This document shows, piece after piece, positions 1 to 10,890 of a stretch of 64,000 nucleotides of DNA. A program made the translations under genes and the position numbers. Position 1 is the stretch's first letter. Every line of letters begins with the position of its first letter. The stretch comes from Peronospora farinosa. Taxonomy: Eukaryota; Oomycota; Peronosporomycetes; Peronosporales; Peronosporaceae. The DNA lies in NCBI GenBank assembly GCA_947646735.1, contig CANTFK010000366.1, positions 1 through 64,000 of the forward strand. The letters run 5' to 3'. The notes beneath the pieces are model-generated. The model saw only the letters and a program-made list of their open reading frames with translations, made no database searches and was not told the origin of the DNA.

Positions 1-190
1 GATCGCGGTACTAAATAATTAGTATCGGATCGCGGTACTAATAATTAGTATCGAATCGCGATACTAATAGTTAATATCGGATCGCGATACTAATAATTAA
101 TATCGGATCGCGGTACTAATAATTAATATCGGATCGCGGTACTAATAATTAATATCGGATCGCGATACTAATAATTAGCATCGGATCGCG
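1..190. repeat. 26-bp tandem repeat array
   Basis: About seven copies of a 26-bp unit built on GATCGCGGTACTAATAATTA followed by ATATCG, with small differences between copies (GCGGTA/GCGATA, AATATC/AGTATC). The array is cut by the left window edge. Similar GATCGCGG-based tandem repeats lie inside the right LTR of element N (25,060-25,340), so this is probably the repeat part of a related LTR. Confidence 0.85.
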
Positions 191-587
191 ATCCGCCGGA
201 ATCACAACTTGTCCTCTTCACCGTTTCTCAGGTCATGTGAGATAGTTCATCTATGTGACATGCCATATCCACCATTCCAGTCCTCCATAGCGACGTGATC
301 CACACCAGACCGTCCTCCACATGCTTGGATGTACCCATCTTCCTCCTTAGCGATCGCGTTCACGCGGATCGCCATCGAAAAATACTGGAGATCGCAATTG
401 CGTAGTTTCTAGGCCATATTTGACCCCACATAGAACTGCAAACTCCACCATTCACTGTTTTCCATCCCATTTGACGTCATCTCGAAACCTTTCTGCGAGA
501 TCGCGACTCATCAATATTGGCCATTTCGTACTTAACCGAAAAATATGTGATCACACTTTGCGAAATTCACTCCTTCACTTCGCCACA
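1..587 (-). repeat. LTR fragment related to element N
   Basis: The stretch ending at 587 (CACACTTTGCGAAATTCACT, then CCTTCACTTCGCCACA) closely resembles the last 40 bases of both element N LTRs (13,967 and 25,402), which end CTTCTCCACA. As in the right LTR of N, a GATCGCG tandem array precedes the end. The fragment is truncated on the left by the window edge. The orientation given is that of element N. Similarity outside the repeat and the terminus is weak. Confidence 0.5.
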
Positions 588-678
588 AATCCTAGACGAT
601 CGATTGATCGACCTGATAAATCAGATCGATCTCATAGTATAACCAAGTAATTCTGACGATTAATTGATCGATCCAAGA

Positions 679-709
<31 letters not shown>

Positions 710-1270
710 ATAAAAAGGAGATGTTTACGCATTAAATGGAAGTTCCAGTAAACGGCGGCCGTAACTCTGACGGTAACCACCACCAATTTTTCTATTCATT
801 TTAGCTGCTCTTTCTAATAAACGAGAATGTAAATAAAATACATCTGATCGAGCCCATAGTATAACCAAGTGAAATCCCACCTTATCGATCCATTCCATGT
901 ATGTGATCAAAAATTGTTTTTAATCGACTTCACCACACTATTCTTGTGGTCCTTCCGATCGGATGACCTTTGCAGACTTGCAATTCCCATACATTGGGCG
1001 TTTCGGCGGGCGGGCGTAAGGCATCTTTTGTCTTCCCTTGAAAAATACGCTCAAGGTCCCAATGTTTCCAGTTGAAACTGTCGGATTATGGATTAAAATT
1101 TTCGGGCATTCGTGTCTGCCGTTGCTGTCTGGCGCTCCATATGCACGATCCAGATATTGGCCAACCTTTTCTTCTCGAGAGTTCTGAGCTGTGGGTACTT
1201 GCCATTATTGTGGATGGATTAGCCAGGGACTCCATATCGCGTATATTCTTGGTTGAATAATGCCGCCGCG
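588..1270. other. No recognisable feature
   Basis: AT-rich intergenic sequence with only short frames. I see no conserved motif, RNA gene or repeat beyond scattered GATCGATC words. Confidence 0.5.
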
Positions 1271-1274
1271 ATGA

Positions 1275-1865
1275 TCATACGTCGTTCTTTTTGTCGGCAT
1301 CGTGACGGGCCTTCTCCATGAATACCCACAACTCGGATGGGTTTAACCTACGTGCCATTGCATGCCATTCCAGTTGTTCAGCCAGGGTAACCTTTTGCGC
1401 CTGCGACCGTCGTTGTCGCTCCATCGTTGCGGCTTGGGCAAGCAGTGCTCGCTGTCGCATGGCATCGTAGAGATGGTGATGTTGAGGTTTAGGTTCGACA
1501 TGACATGCACAAAAGCACTTGCAGTCTGTCAGGCAATAGGTTTGCTTTTCACAGCAGTATCGACAGTGACAGTTGCATTCACATTCTTGATTATATGGTT
1601 TTGCGCTCGCACACTGGCATTCAAAACTTTTTGTTCCGTGGATCGTGGCGATGGCGTCGTCACGTGAGAGATGTCGTTCAGAACTGACGAGCGTGTGGTT
1701 AAGTGCCAGGGAAAGTTGGAGTTTGAGGGAAACGGAACAGAGAGCAAGAGAATTTCTGGTCACTTCCCCGAGGGAGTGACCAAGACCCGGCCTCGCGGAT
1801 TTACCACCACACACCAGGCCCCGCCTTATTAAGAATATAAGGACCCAGACGTGCGGAGTCAGCAC
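1275..1865 (-). CDS. Cysteine-rich hypothetical ORF, start unknown
   Basis: The open frame has no early ATG; it opens with GTG at 1,865, so either it starts upstream through an intron or it is a decayed gene. Its middle is unusually rich in Cys, about 16 within 45 residues, including CECNCHCRYCCEKQTYC and DCKCFCACH. It then turns into a basic, Gln/Arg-rich probable helix (MRQRALLAQAATMERQRRSQ). The spacing does not match a zinc knuckle of the CCHC type. I do not recognise the family. It lies among retroelement debris, so it may be an element-encoded protein. Nothing shows that it is expressed. Confidence 0.35.
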   Translation of the reverse strand: MLTPHVWVLIFLIRRGLVCGGKSARPGLGHSLGEVTRNSLALCSVSLKLQLSLALNHTLVSSERHLSRDDAIATIHGTKSFECQCASAKPYNQECECNCHCRYCCEKQTYCLTDCKCFCACHVEPKPQHHHLYDAMRQRALLAQAATMERQRRSQAQKVTLAEQLEWHAMARRLNPSELWVFMEKARHDADKKNDV

Positions 1866-1895
1866 AGGCCCCAGGCCCTAAAAACAGGTTCCAGA

Positions 1896-1971
1896 GGCCC
1901 AGGGGTACAGGGGCCCAGGGGTACAGGGGCCCAGGGGTACAGGGGCCCAGGGGCCCAGGGGTACCAGGGCC
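1896..1971. repeat. 16-bp GC-rich tandem repeat
   Basis: Four to five direct copies of GGCCCAGGGGTACAGG, the last ones degenerate (GGCCCAGGGGTACCAG). It is a minisatellite-like array next to the open 5' end of the Cys-rich frame. Confidence 0.85.
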
Positions 1972-2199
1972 CAATGTCCGATAGTGCAGAAACGGTACAC
2001 GGAATATCAAAGATTACAGAAAGTACAGGTAACAAGGAGCCAGTTCTTCTTCCAAGAGTCGACACGGGAACTATCTAGATCAAAGGGTTAAGGTTAGGCA
2101 AGAAAAGCATACAGAGAATAAGGTAAATAAACACACTCGAATTTGCATTACACGTGGCAGCTTTAAGCGCCCCTCCTAAGCTTCTCCGTCGCTCCACCT

Positions 2200-2700
2200 A
2201 TTCCGGGCGGGATACCCTTTGGCCCCCCGACGTCCAGCAGGTGTTAGACGGCTCAAGCAACGCAAGTTGAACCTCAGGATAGTTGGCCTGAGGTGTCAAG
2301 TAAGTGTCAAGACTCTACGACCCGCTACAGGAAGCGGTTTCCCTACGGGGAAGAACACAAAGGGGTCCAAGGACCAAGAACAGTCAGCCACCAAAGGGGT
2401 ACGCAGTACCAGGTGCATCGCTCTCGACTCAGTCGATTGAGCCCAAGAAACCCGGTCCCAAGTGAAGTATATCCACTCGGGGACCACCAAGTCCAAGTCC
2501 TATACAAAGACCAAGTCTTTAAGTCTTCTGCGTCAACCGAGGAGCAAGACCAGCCAAGCCGACGGGTACACAAGGTGAGACCCAAGGACAATACGACACG
2601 GTATCGGGGTACCCCCTCCGTAAGTCGGCAGTCCGGCGCTGTGTGTGTTTGTGGATCTCCTACGTTGTTTGAGAATCCACTCCGCCACAAGCGTGATCGC
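2200..2700 (+). repeat. LTR-like fragment, family of element N
   Basis: The segment around 2,560-2,690 contains GACGGGTACACAAGGTGAG and GGGGTACCCCCTCCGTAAGT. This is the reverse complement of the signature seen in both element N LTRs (13,205-13,265 and 24,430-24,490) and in 4,970-5,250. Read in this orientation it fits the 5' LTR of a plus-strand element whose pol remnant follows at 3,235-4,965. Exact ends are not definable by eye. Confidence 0.55.
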
Positions 2701-3234
2701 TTGCTCCTCGGTCATGGTTGTTTTAGTGTGGGCGTTCATTAACGCAATAAATTTTTTGGAACCCGCCTTTTTCGACGTTGCCTGCGGGGGCGCTGTCGAG
2801 GATTATTGGAGTGATGCTTGCCCATCGGAGAATGTGACACTCGATGTTGTCTTGATCGCCAGGACAAGGGTAGACACGTCTATAATGGGCATCATATTCT
2901 GTCGGGAGCTGAATGCTTAGTTTTCCTGAGCCGTTTGACGCTGCGAAAGCACGCATGTGCTCATCGAGGGATGGGTGGTGTTTATCTTACACGCTGCGCA
3001 AAAGCTGGAGGTCATCGTACGATCACCATGACTTGCGACGATCACCTTTATCGCCGTGTCAACACGCCATTTTTGCCTGCCATTCCTTGAATGGGGGGCG
3101 TTGATTGGAAAAAAGCCGGGCTTTAGCCGTCTCTGATTGGCCAAAAGATCTTGTCTTCTGGGTTCAGTGCACTGAACCGCGGGTAGCGTGTTCGACTTAC
3201 TCACTCCGTGTTAAATTCGAAACTGCTAAGGCTA
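2700..3234. other. Unassigned, probably decayed element interior
   Basis: This lies between an LTR-like fragment and a pol fragment of the same family. Only short broken frames are visible and I see no domain. It is probably leader or gag DNA too decayed to recognise. Confidence 0.35.
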
Positions 3235-4965
3235 GGATTTGGGTGAGGCGCGATCCGAAGTGGGTACCTACAGTGACTACGGGACCTGGTCAGATCAAGT
3301 AACTAAAGCTAACTAATATCGGTGATCAAGAAGTGATTTCAAGTCATGGACCGCCATTAGGTTGGTGGATGGTCGCTGATATTATACCTCGGTCCCCAGG
3401 ATATGTCTCGGTTGGATCGCGTCGGTATAACGAACGGCAGCGACAACGGATCGGGAAGAAGAACCACCGGAAGAGTTTACCGGACCGCTAATGGATCATC
3501 CTTCATACCCTACGCCGAAGAAGATTTTGACACGCTCAAAGGAGGAAGAAGAAGAAGGGACGAAGAGACAGGTGAAACTCACGACGCGATCCAATGATGA
3601 ACGCAGTGCGATAAGAGAATTCGGTGACAAAAATGTAGAAAATTGGGTGATCAAGGATGAACATCAACGATCAGCACGATCGCCGTTTATGACCAATGTG
3701 ATCAAAAGGACGCCAGAAGTCAATTAAGTACAAGATGTGCCAGTTTAGGAAGCTCCACCAACGAGGCCGCAATTCAGAATTTCTTAATCACTATATGGAT
3801 TTCGTAAATCATGATTTTGGAGATCGCGATCCGACAATCATAGATCGCAACTCTGTAGATCGCGATCTAGCAATTATTTATTGTGATTCTGTGGATCACG
3901 ATACGTCAATTACAAAATCAATCTCCGGCAATTATTGACTGTATTTCCGTGGATCGCGATCCGAAAATTATCGATTGTAATTTTGTGGATTGTGATTTTG
4001 TAAATCGAAATTTGGCAATTACAGATTTTACAATCCCGAAAGCTGGCCAATGATTCAGATGTGGAAATTGAGGGAGAAATTTCGACGAACAGTAAAGATG
4101 TAAGTCGTGAAAGTCCAACACATTATCATGAAAGTGGCGAGTTGTATGCAGAGGATGTGGATCAACATATGGCAGTTTTGCCAGAACTTGTTTCGTATAC
4201 AGCCGAAGTCACAATTGATGACATCCAAGTGGGTGATCCGGGAGTTTCCCTAACTGAAGACCAAGAAAGACTACGACAACTGATTTGGAAGAGTCGTCAT
4301 TTGCTTGTCGGCAAAGGAAATGCTTTACCTCCAGCGGCACGTGGTGCTGTGTGTAACATAAATGTTAGTGGAGCACATCCGATCGCACAACGAGTATGAC
4401 CGGTCGCGCCAAAATTTCGTGAGAAGTTAGGTGACCCAATCAAAGGATTATTATCAGCTAAAATCATTCGACCATCGATTTCACCATGGGCCTCGCCAAT
4501 TGTTGTGATCATTAAAAAGAATGGTGTCGACATCCGTTTTTGTATCGACTATCAACGGGTGAACCAAACTGACGAGACTAATGGTTTACCCCATGCCTTT
4601 AATAAGTGATTTGCTACAAGATATGGACAAGGCGATGTGGTATTTCTCTCTGGATATGGCGAGCGGATTTTGGGTCATGGAGATGACGGAGCGGGCAAGA
4701 ATGATTTCTACTTTTATTACACCGTCGGGTTTGTTTGAATGGTTGCGGATCCCGTTTGGGCTGAAAAACGCTCCACTGATTTATCAGCGACTTATAGACA
4801 ATGCGTTGTATGGGTATATCACGATCGGCAAGAGTCCAACTACGATCGGTGCAGAATCACCAGATTCGAAAGTCACAACTACTGGATTGCCAAGATTGGT
4901 TGACGTGTTTACGGAAGGAGAACCAAACACCAGCCAGAATTCTTTTGTGCTTGGTAGAAGATTGT
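3235..4965 (+). pseudogene. Decayed Ty3/Gypsy pol fragment (N-like)
   Basis: Broken frames on the plus strand match, in the same order, the minus-strand pol of element N. Around 3,235-3,290 the sequence reads like the post-protease segment of N (RDPKWVPTVTTGPGQIK). At 4,061-4,399 it carries the linker with DDIQVGDPGVSLTEDQER. At 4,440-4,970 it carries reverse transcriptase fingers and palm: PMPLISDLLQDMDKAMWYFS and IPFGLKNAPLIYQRLID. Stops and frameshifts separate the pieces, and the part with the catalytic DD and everything downstream is missing. A diverged GATCGCG-containing repeat of about 30-35 bp fills 3,800-4,020. This is a dead relative of element N, in the opposite orientation. Confidence 0.75.
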
Positions 4966-5290
4966 GTTGAGTGGAACCTCAACGACGTAGGAGATCCACA
5001 AACACACACAGCACCGGACTGCCGACTTACGGAGGGGGTACCCCGATACCGTGTCGCGTCCAACTTGGGTCTCACCTTGTGTACCCGTCGGCTTAGCTGG
5101 TCTTGCTCCTCGTTAGACGCAGAAGACTTATAGACTTGGTCCTTGTATGGAGGGACTTGGTGGTCCCCGAGTGTCACCGAGTGGATATGCTTCATTCGGG
5201 CCCAGGGTTTCTTGGGCTCAATCGACTGTGTCGAGAGCAATGCACCTGGTATTGTTGGCTTGGGCAACATGAGTCTCCTGCATCATGATA
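4966..5290 (-). repeat. LTR-like fragment, inverted copy
   Basis: The stretch carries GACTTACGGAGGGGGTACCC and CACCTTGTGTACCCGTCGGC, the core of the element N LTRs in the same orientation as N. It is an inverted copy of 2,450-2,690 (GTAGGAGATCCACAAACACA against its reverse complement there). It abuts the pol fragment directly, so a rearrangement or a second insertion truncated that fragment. Confidence 0.65.
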
Positions 5291-5980
5291 GCATCGTAAT
5301 GTTCATTTGAGCGATTACGCTTTAAAGACGCGATTAATAGGTCCATAGGTCCGTATCTGCGTCTCCAGAACCGAATTCACAGACATTTTGTGGTAGTAGA
5401 CCAATAATTTGATCCACAGTTTTTCTTAAAGACCTCGGGGCCGCGCGCGTCTGTTTGGCCGAGACTCGCCTCCGTGATACAAAAATCCGTCGATGTCAAC
5501 CAAATTCCAGATTTAACGCATATTCCCTCGCTTCACCTTGCTACGACGGGTAGGACGCCGCCATTGTGGTTTGCGTGGTACCACTATGGGACGATTGTGG
5601 CCTATAGACCTGTTTTACTAGTGGGCAGCCGACTGCTCCCCCCGCCGGTGTTTATCGTGGAGGAGGGTGTAGTCACGCGTTGCGTAACTGTACTGCAATA
5701 CTCCAGTACTTCTTGGCAGCAATAGACATGCAAAGTTGTCGTATTTGCTCGAATTCACGATGCCAGACAGCGAGAGCGTTCGCGAGCACGCGATGTCGCA
5801 CCACCTTCGGATAGTGTAAGGTAGAGCGCGTAAGGTAAGACAGTGGTCCAATGGTATCCCAAGCGGTCTAGATCGCAGGAGAGAGTCATCTACGTAGGTG
5901 TTCAGCTTGTCCCACCGTAAAATATCTCTAGCCAGCACTAGTAGTGGAGTGAGTTCTCAAAATTGTATGATGAGATCCCA
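5291..5980. other. No recognisable feature
   Basis: Only short frames on both strands. I see no domain, repeat or RNA gene. Confidence 0.45.
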
Positions 5981-5984
5981 CAAC

Positions 5985-6235
5985 CACTCACTATGCCGGA
6001 CTGCCAATTGTCGAAGGGAATACCCCGATGCCATGTATGAACCTTCTCTCACCTTGTGTACACGTCGGCTGGCGCGTTGCACTCTTCGGAAGACTTGGTG
6101 AGGATATGGACGTCTTTCTTGAGAGAGGTAGACCTGGGGGGCCTCGAGTGGATATGTTTCACTCGGTGGGCCGGTAGGTGGCCACTCGATCGACCTTGTC
6201 GAGAGTGGGCTTAGATCCAAGTTCTTCAGGGATCT
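5985..6235 (-). repeat. Diverged LTR-like fragment of the N family
   Basis: A second diverged copy of the LTR core: CCGGACTGCCAATTGTCGAA, then CACCTTGTGTACACGTCGGC and CACTCTTCGGAAGACTTGG. The order matches 13,190-13,300. It is older than the copy at 4,966-5,290, judging by substitutions. Confidence 0.5.
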
Positions 6236-7340
6236 TGTCTTCCCTGGCCTTTTACTTCTTGTTTCAGGGGTATCAACCACCTGACCTTTACTTTGCTCCC
6301 GGACCGTGAGGTGAGAGAGACCGCTTCCGATAGCGGGTCTTGGGGGGTGTTGCTACTCGAACGAGCTCACAGGCCAAATATATCCTGGAGCTCTATTCGC
6401 ACTTGAACTTCGCTACGCAACTGTCTTCAACGGGGGGCTAAATTGTATCCCTTCTCGGAACAGTGAGTAGCTTAGAGCAAGTTCTTCTTGGGTGACGGAG
6501 TCATGCCACGTAGATCGCAAATTGAGTAGTATTTAATATAGTCCTATCCTTTTAACTCCTTTACTCTATCCTTGCCTGAAGCTCTAATTCCTTGCGTCGA
6601 CTAGTCTAATCTTTGTGTTGATTGGTCAGGAGTGGCTGAAACCCCGAGGGAACCGGTCGACCGAAGAGGTACCGGGTATAACAACGAGGGGCCGAGATCG
6701 AACGATGAGGGGCCGGGTCGGCCAACGAGAGACCCAGGTCGACCGATTAGGAAGGTACCGGATAATTGCTACCCTGATACTTTCTCTTTTGTGGGTACTG
6801 CAAATTGTTCTCCGCCAACGATGCTTCACCTCGAGGCCCCCGTCTCTCTGGTCTCTTCTCTCTGATACACGGTCTTTTATACTACGAACCCAACTGGCTT
6901 CTGAGGTTTTCATATCTCAAACAGGCACTTTACCACACACACTACCGCCTCCATTTATTCAGCAGTACGACAAAGTGCCGCCTATTCGGCGCACAGGCGC
7001 ACAGGCGCGTGCTCTGCCGTCATTCTCCTTATCCTCCTCTATACGAACTATCATCTGAAGCTGCTGGGTATATGCTTCCACTTCGCCCTATTCTTCAAAT
7101 TGCTGGAAATTGCAGGCTTGTGCTGCCAGCTGTGGATAGCGGAGGAAAGCCATACTTTGGCGCGATATGGCCGGGTTATTAACCAGCCAATCCCTCGCTT
7201 GCGCACAAGATTGCCTCCCCTCGTCTAGTGCAGGTAGCCCATGCTAGTAGCCTTCCATGCGTGCAAGTCCGCGAAGACATCCTCGTTCACCGAGTGAAGG
7301 CGAGTCGCAATGCGGGCATCAATAGCGCCCATTTTTGAAA
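6236..7340. other. No recognisable feature
   Basis: Moderately GC-rich DNA with short overlapping frames, some with a mild CCGGGTCG/GGTCGACCGA repeat character near 6,655-6,765. No protein family recognised. Confidence 0.4.
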
Positions 7341-7342
7341 GT

Positions 7343-9385
7343 TCAGCATACTGTAGTATCCGATTTTAAACATCGGGGTGTATCCGCGCTGAAGCAGGAA
7401 GAGGTATCCTGTATCGAATTCAGTGCTGTAAGATGTGACATCTCTCCGTCTTGGTACTCAATTACGTACATATTAACGCCCATATCATCCAGCATAAATT
7501 TCTCTTCGAGCGTTATCTCGGCTCGAACTGATTCTAGATCATATTCTGCCGACGGCATTACGAGTAAGCCTGTCGTATCGTGAGCTCGGTCGAGTCTGCT
7601 ACGCATATTTAGAGCCAGCATGTGCATGCTAATCAAAGAAAATATCCCCATGTCGCACGCCATAAAAATGACCTTCCGCATGCTTTAGAAGCATCATAAC
7701 TGGGAACACGGAATTATTGAAGCATGCTTTCAGGAATATCCTCATAAATCATCCGAAACCATCTCAACTTGTCCTGTGTCTTGTGTGTCCCCATTATCCA
7801 AAATTAGCGTCGCAAAGGTACATACGCTGTGTCATTTGCTGCCACATCCCCGACATATGTCGGTTCTCTTAGGTAGAACGCCATCGCTCGCAGCACATGC
7901 GGCCCTTCCCAACATGCCGTAGGGGCATCACGCACTACTGGAACATCCCGAATGTGAAGATAGTGCGTAAAAAGCGCTGCTGTTGTATAGCTAGAACAGG
8001 TCTGTTTGGGTAAAAATGCCCTTACTTCTGTTGGGGGTCTATCAAACTTAACATTACATGGCACCGCAAATTGGTCAGTAAGATATCAATAACATCGTGT
8101 TTGACGGTGTTCGCTGAAGTCAGGTTAGCGCCTACCACTATGAAAGAGCGGGTCTGTACCTTGTCAAGCGATGCATGGAAAGCCATGAAAAGGCACTGCC
8201 CGTCTGTCGGAACTGATACTGGCTTCCCCTTTCATGTCCCCTTTCATCACCCATTTCACTACTGACATGACACCGCGTCATCAAGTAATGGATGTACAAC
8301 CTTCTCGATGGCCACTTCCCCGTCTTCGTTTCTAGGTCGAGATTAAAGAGTCCCTTCTTGAGGCGTTTCCGCAACCATAACCACATCCCTGTCGTGGTAA
8401 ATCTCATAATTTCGATCATCACAAACTGCCGTTTCGACTATTGGTCTGTCTTTGTCTGCATCCATCCATTGAGAATCCAGAGATAATTGAATGTTGGGTG
8501 CCACCTCGTATTGTGTCTACACTGCTGGAAGGCCTCGTCAACGTCAGTCGTTTTTTCGTCACTGTTGCGTGTAAATCCAGCTGAGGCAGATGAAATAGCA
8601 CCGCTACCATCCATTTCGCCGTTCACTTTCGTCGGATCCTGCCCCGTCTGCCGATCACTGCGGCTCTCTTTCACTTCTAATTCGCTGTCTGATTGTTCCA
8701 AATCACCCATGAGCTCCTCGTATATGGCCTTTGTCTCTTTATATCGCGCCGCCGCCGTTGTTGCAGTTCTCCGACCCGATACCCTGTGAGTACTACTCGT
8801 GTCGGGTCTTGACGTCGCTGTGCGCTTAAGCTGAAGGTATTACCGCTTCTCTAGCCACCTCGGCTCCAATAGTAAGTCCGTGTTGTTCCTAGGAATGTTT
8901 CTGTGCTACTGAGAGTTGTGGGTGTGTCGGATGCGCTGCAGAAACTCACACTGTATCCCTAATATTACTTCCACGCTTCCTGGAACGCCCAACTCTGCGG
9001 GATGAGCGAGTCGCACGTGTTACCGTCATTTCCGGACAGTTTCGTCGCATTTCCCACGTCCTGTACGTTGCGGTAGAAACCGTTGTTACGACCGTAATAC
9101 CGGCGCCCGTAGGCCGTCCCCACACCCTGCGATTGTCTCCGGCAATTAAGTGCCATCAATCGAGTTTAAAGTTCCGATAGCTGAGTGCAGTCTGGTAAAT
9201 CCGCATGCGGTGACAATTTTTTTCGTGTCGTCCAATATATTCGTGTTGTCAGCGCGAACGCGCTTTCCCGAGCTTGGTGTCCTTGACGTTGCATCTGCTT
9301 TGAAGGTGCGCTGGACTATAACAGCGAGTGCAGGGAGATGTTTGCATTTTCTAAAAGTGGCGTAGAAGCACCATTTTCGTGCCAA
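7343..9385 (-). pseudogene. Decayed unrecognised gene(s)
   Basis: A run of minus-strand frames of 60-112 codons (7,343-7,681; 7,804-8,064; 8,138-8,422; 8,438-8,710; 8,965-9,159; 9,146-9,385) follows the intact frame at 9,754-10,335 on the same strand. Several pieces have ordinary protein composition, for example LEEKFMLDDMGVNMYVIEYQ in the first and an acidic SDSELEVKESRSDRQ stretch in the fourth. They may be remnants of one long coding region such as a DNA transposon or a single-copy gene. I recognise no catalytic motif, so no function is given. Confidence 0.3.
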
Positions 9386-9753
9386 CTTGATGGAAGTGAT
9401 CCCCGATATTTGGACTGGACAGACCCGTGTAATAAGAACTACAATCCAGTAAGTATTTTCTAGCTACGTCATCCCTGGAACCCCAGGGTGGCGTACATCA
9501 TCTACTATCCCTTTAGTTATGTCTGCAAAAACCTGAATGAGATGTAGCGCGTCCAAGTTTTCGGTCCCAATGCCCAAATAGCGTAATTGCGAGCTAGCAA
9601 CGGCGGAGGGCAGATCATCGCTCTTTCCGCTACAGCCATTAAGACTATCACGCAAAGTTTAGAAGTTTCATTTACCCAGCTGACAGCCAATTTCTTGGAC
9701 ATGAAGGTAAATAAAAAAGTGTACTCCTCATCAAAAATCACTCTTTGTGCAGC

Positions 9754-10335
9754 TTAGAGAAATCTCTTCATTTTGGCCTTGTCTTCAGCCGTAGTCGTAT
9801 TGCTTGCTGCCATTTCCCTTAGTACCGACTGGCGCGGTATACCTTTACCGAGTCGAAAGTGAGCTGGTACATCGACGATGAGCGTTGCCTCTATGTGTGT
9901 CTGAAGAAGTGACAACAGGGCCGCTTTCTTGTTAGCTGTAGCTGTACAGCTTAGAAATTTGGGAGGAGTAGGAAGTTCAAGTCTTCGCCCCAAATACGCT
10001 TCCATTACCGCTTTTTCGTCCTCCGGCATGGCCCTGATTGCAAAGTAGGCATGCAGCGAGTATTTACAGGTTGCAATTTGATACATACCGGTAATCTCTC
10101 GTTTTTGTTCCTTTAAAGCTCTGGATTCAGCCGTTATCTCCTGCCGAAGTCTGGTCACTGCCTCAGTTGACCACACGTCAAGTTCGTGCTCTTCCGCGCC
10201 AGCCGTGGTAGGCTGGATGCTCCCATTGATTTTGACAGCTTCAATATCTCGTTTCTCCGTCCTCGGTGCTGCGACAGGAGGATCAGAAGGTCGAGGCGGC
10301 CTAAGCGGCAGCGCCGATGTTTGCCCACCACTCAT
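9754..10335 (-). CDS. Hypothetical protein, 193 aa
   Basis: A complete frame with an ATG at 10,335. The N-terminal 30 residues are Pro/Arg-rich (PLRPPRPSDPP), followed by a probable helix (RLRQEITAESRALKEQKREI) and an alpha-rich C-terminal part ending KAKMKRFL. No family recognised. The next frames on the same strand (9,464-9,741) continue with similar composition in shifted frames, so this may be the intact front of a longer broken gene. It lies just left of element A. Confidence 0.35.
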   Translation of the reverse strand: MSGGQTSALPLRPPRPSDPPVAAPRTEKRDIEAVKINGSIQPTTAGAEEHELDVWSTEAVTRLRQEITAESRALKEQKREITGMYQIATCKYSLHAYFAIRAMPEDEKAVMEAYLGRRLELPTPPKFLSCTATANKKAALLSLLQTHIEATLIVDVPAHFRLGKGIPRQSVLREMAASNTTTAEDKAKMKRFL

Positions 10336-10545
10336 TTGGGTGGTGATGATAAGGTGTTCTGTTTTTGTTATTTCGTGCGTATTGTGGGGTTAACTATACG
10401 CAATTGTCTTGTAGTCCTGTATTATATGTCAAATTGCCTACCGACGAGATCTTGAGTAGCTTTACGGTTGTTGTTGCTAACACAGCTTGAAAATCTTCCA
10501 CATTTACAAGCTGGTCATTTGGACGACGCGCTACGTGAGCGTTGC

Positions 10546-10864
10546 TGTAATGGGGCAACCTATTACATAAGTAGTTATAGGATTAATACATAATTACATA
10601 AGTAGGCATAGGGCAGTATCCGATTAGCGGATACTGCGCGTCATGTTATTATTGGTTTATTATTGGGGTGCCAGACTTAATAATTAGCCAATAATAAATT
10701 GACTTCCATATTGAGTGGTTCCCATGAGCTAGGGAACATATTCGCACTTACTGCGAATTAAAACTAAAACAAAACTAAAACAGAGTTATATTTGCGAGTT
10801 AATTAAGAGCGCTTCCTCAACGCCCTTTTAATGTAAGACGGTAACGGGTCCTTAGCCCGTTACA
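10546..10864 (+). repeat. 5' LTR of element A
   Basis: A 319-bp LTR starting TGTAATGGGGCAACC and ending CCCGTTACA. It contains a 9-bp-arm hairpin at 10,614-10,636 and the terminal near-palindrome GTAACGGG...CCCGTTAC. The primer binding site begins two bases downstream. Confidence 0.93.
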
Positions 10865-10865
10865 C

Positions 10866-10886
10866 CTGGTAGCACTTCGTAGTCCT
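10866..10886 (+). other. Primer binding site of element A
   Basis: TGGTAGCACTTCGTAGTCC begins two bases after the LTR. It starts with the TGG expected opposite a tRNA CCA end. Element B has the same site with one change (TGGTAGCACTTCGTGGTCC), so the two families appear to share a primer. Which tRNA it is, I cannot say. Confidence 0.7.
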
Positions 10887-10890
10887 TCCA

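Noticed and set aside
1..190. CRISPR-like array
   Set aside because: Units are contiguous with no unique spacers; a simple tandem repeat in eukaryotic DNA.
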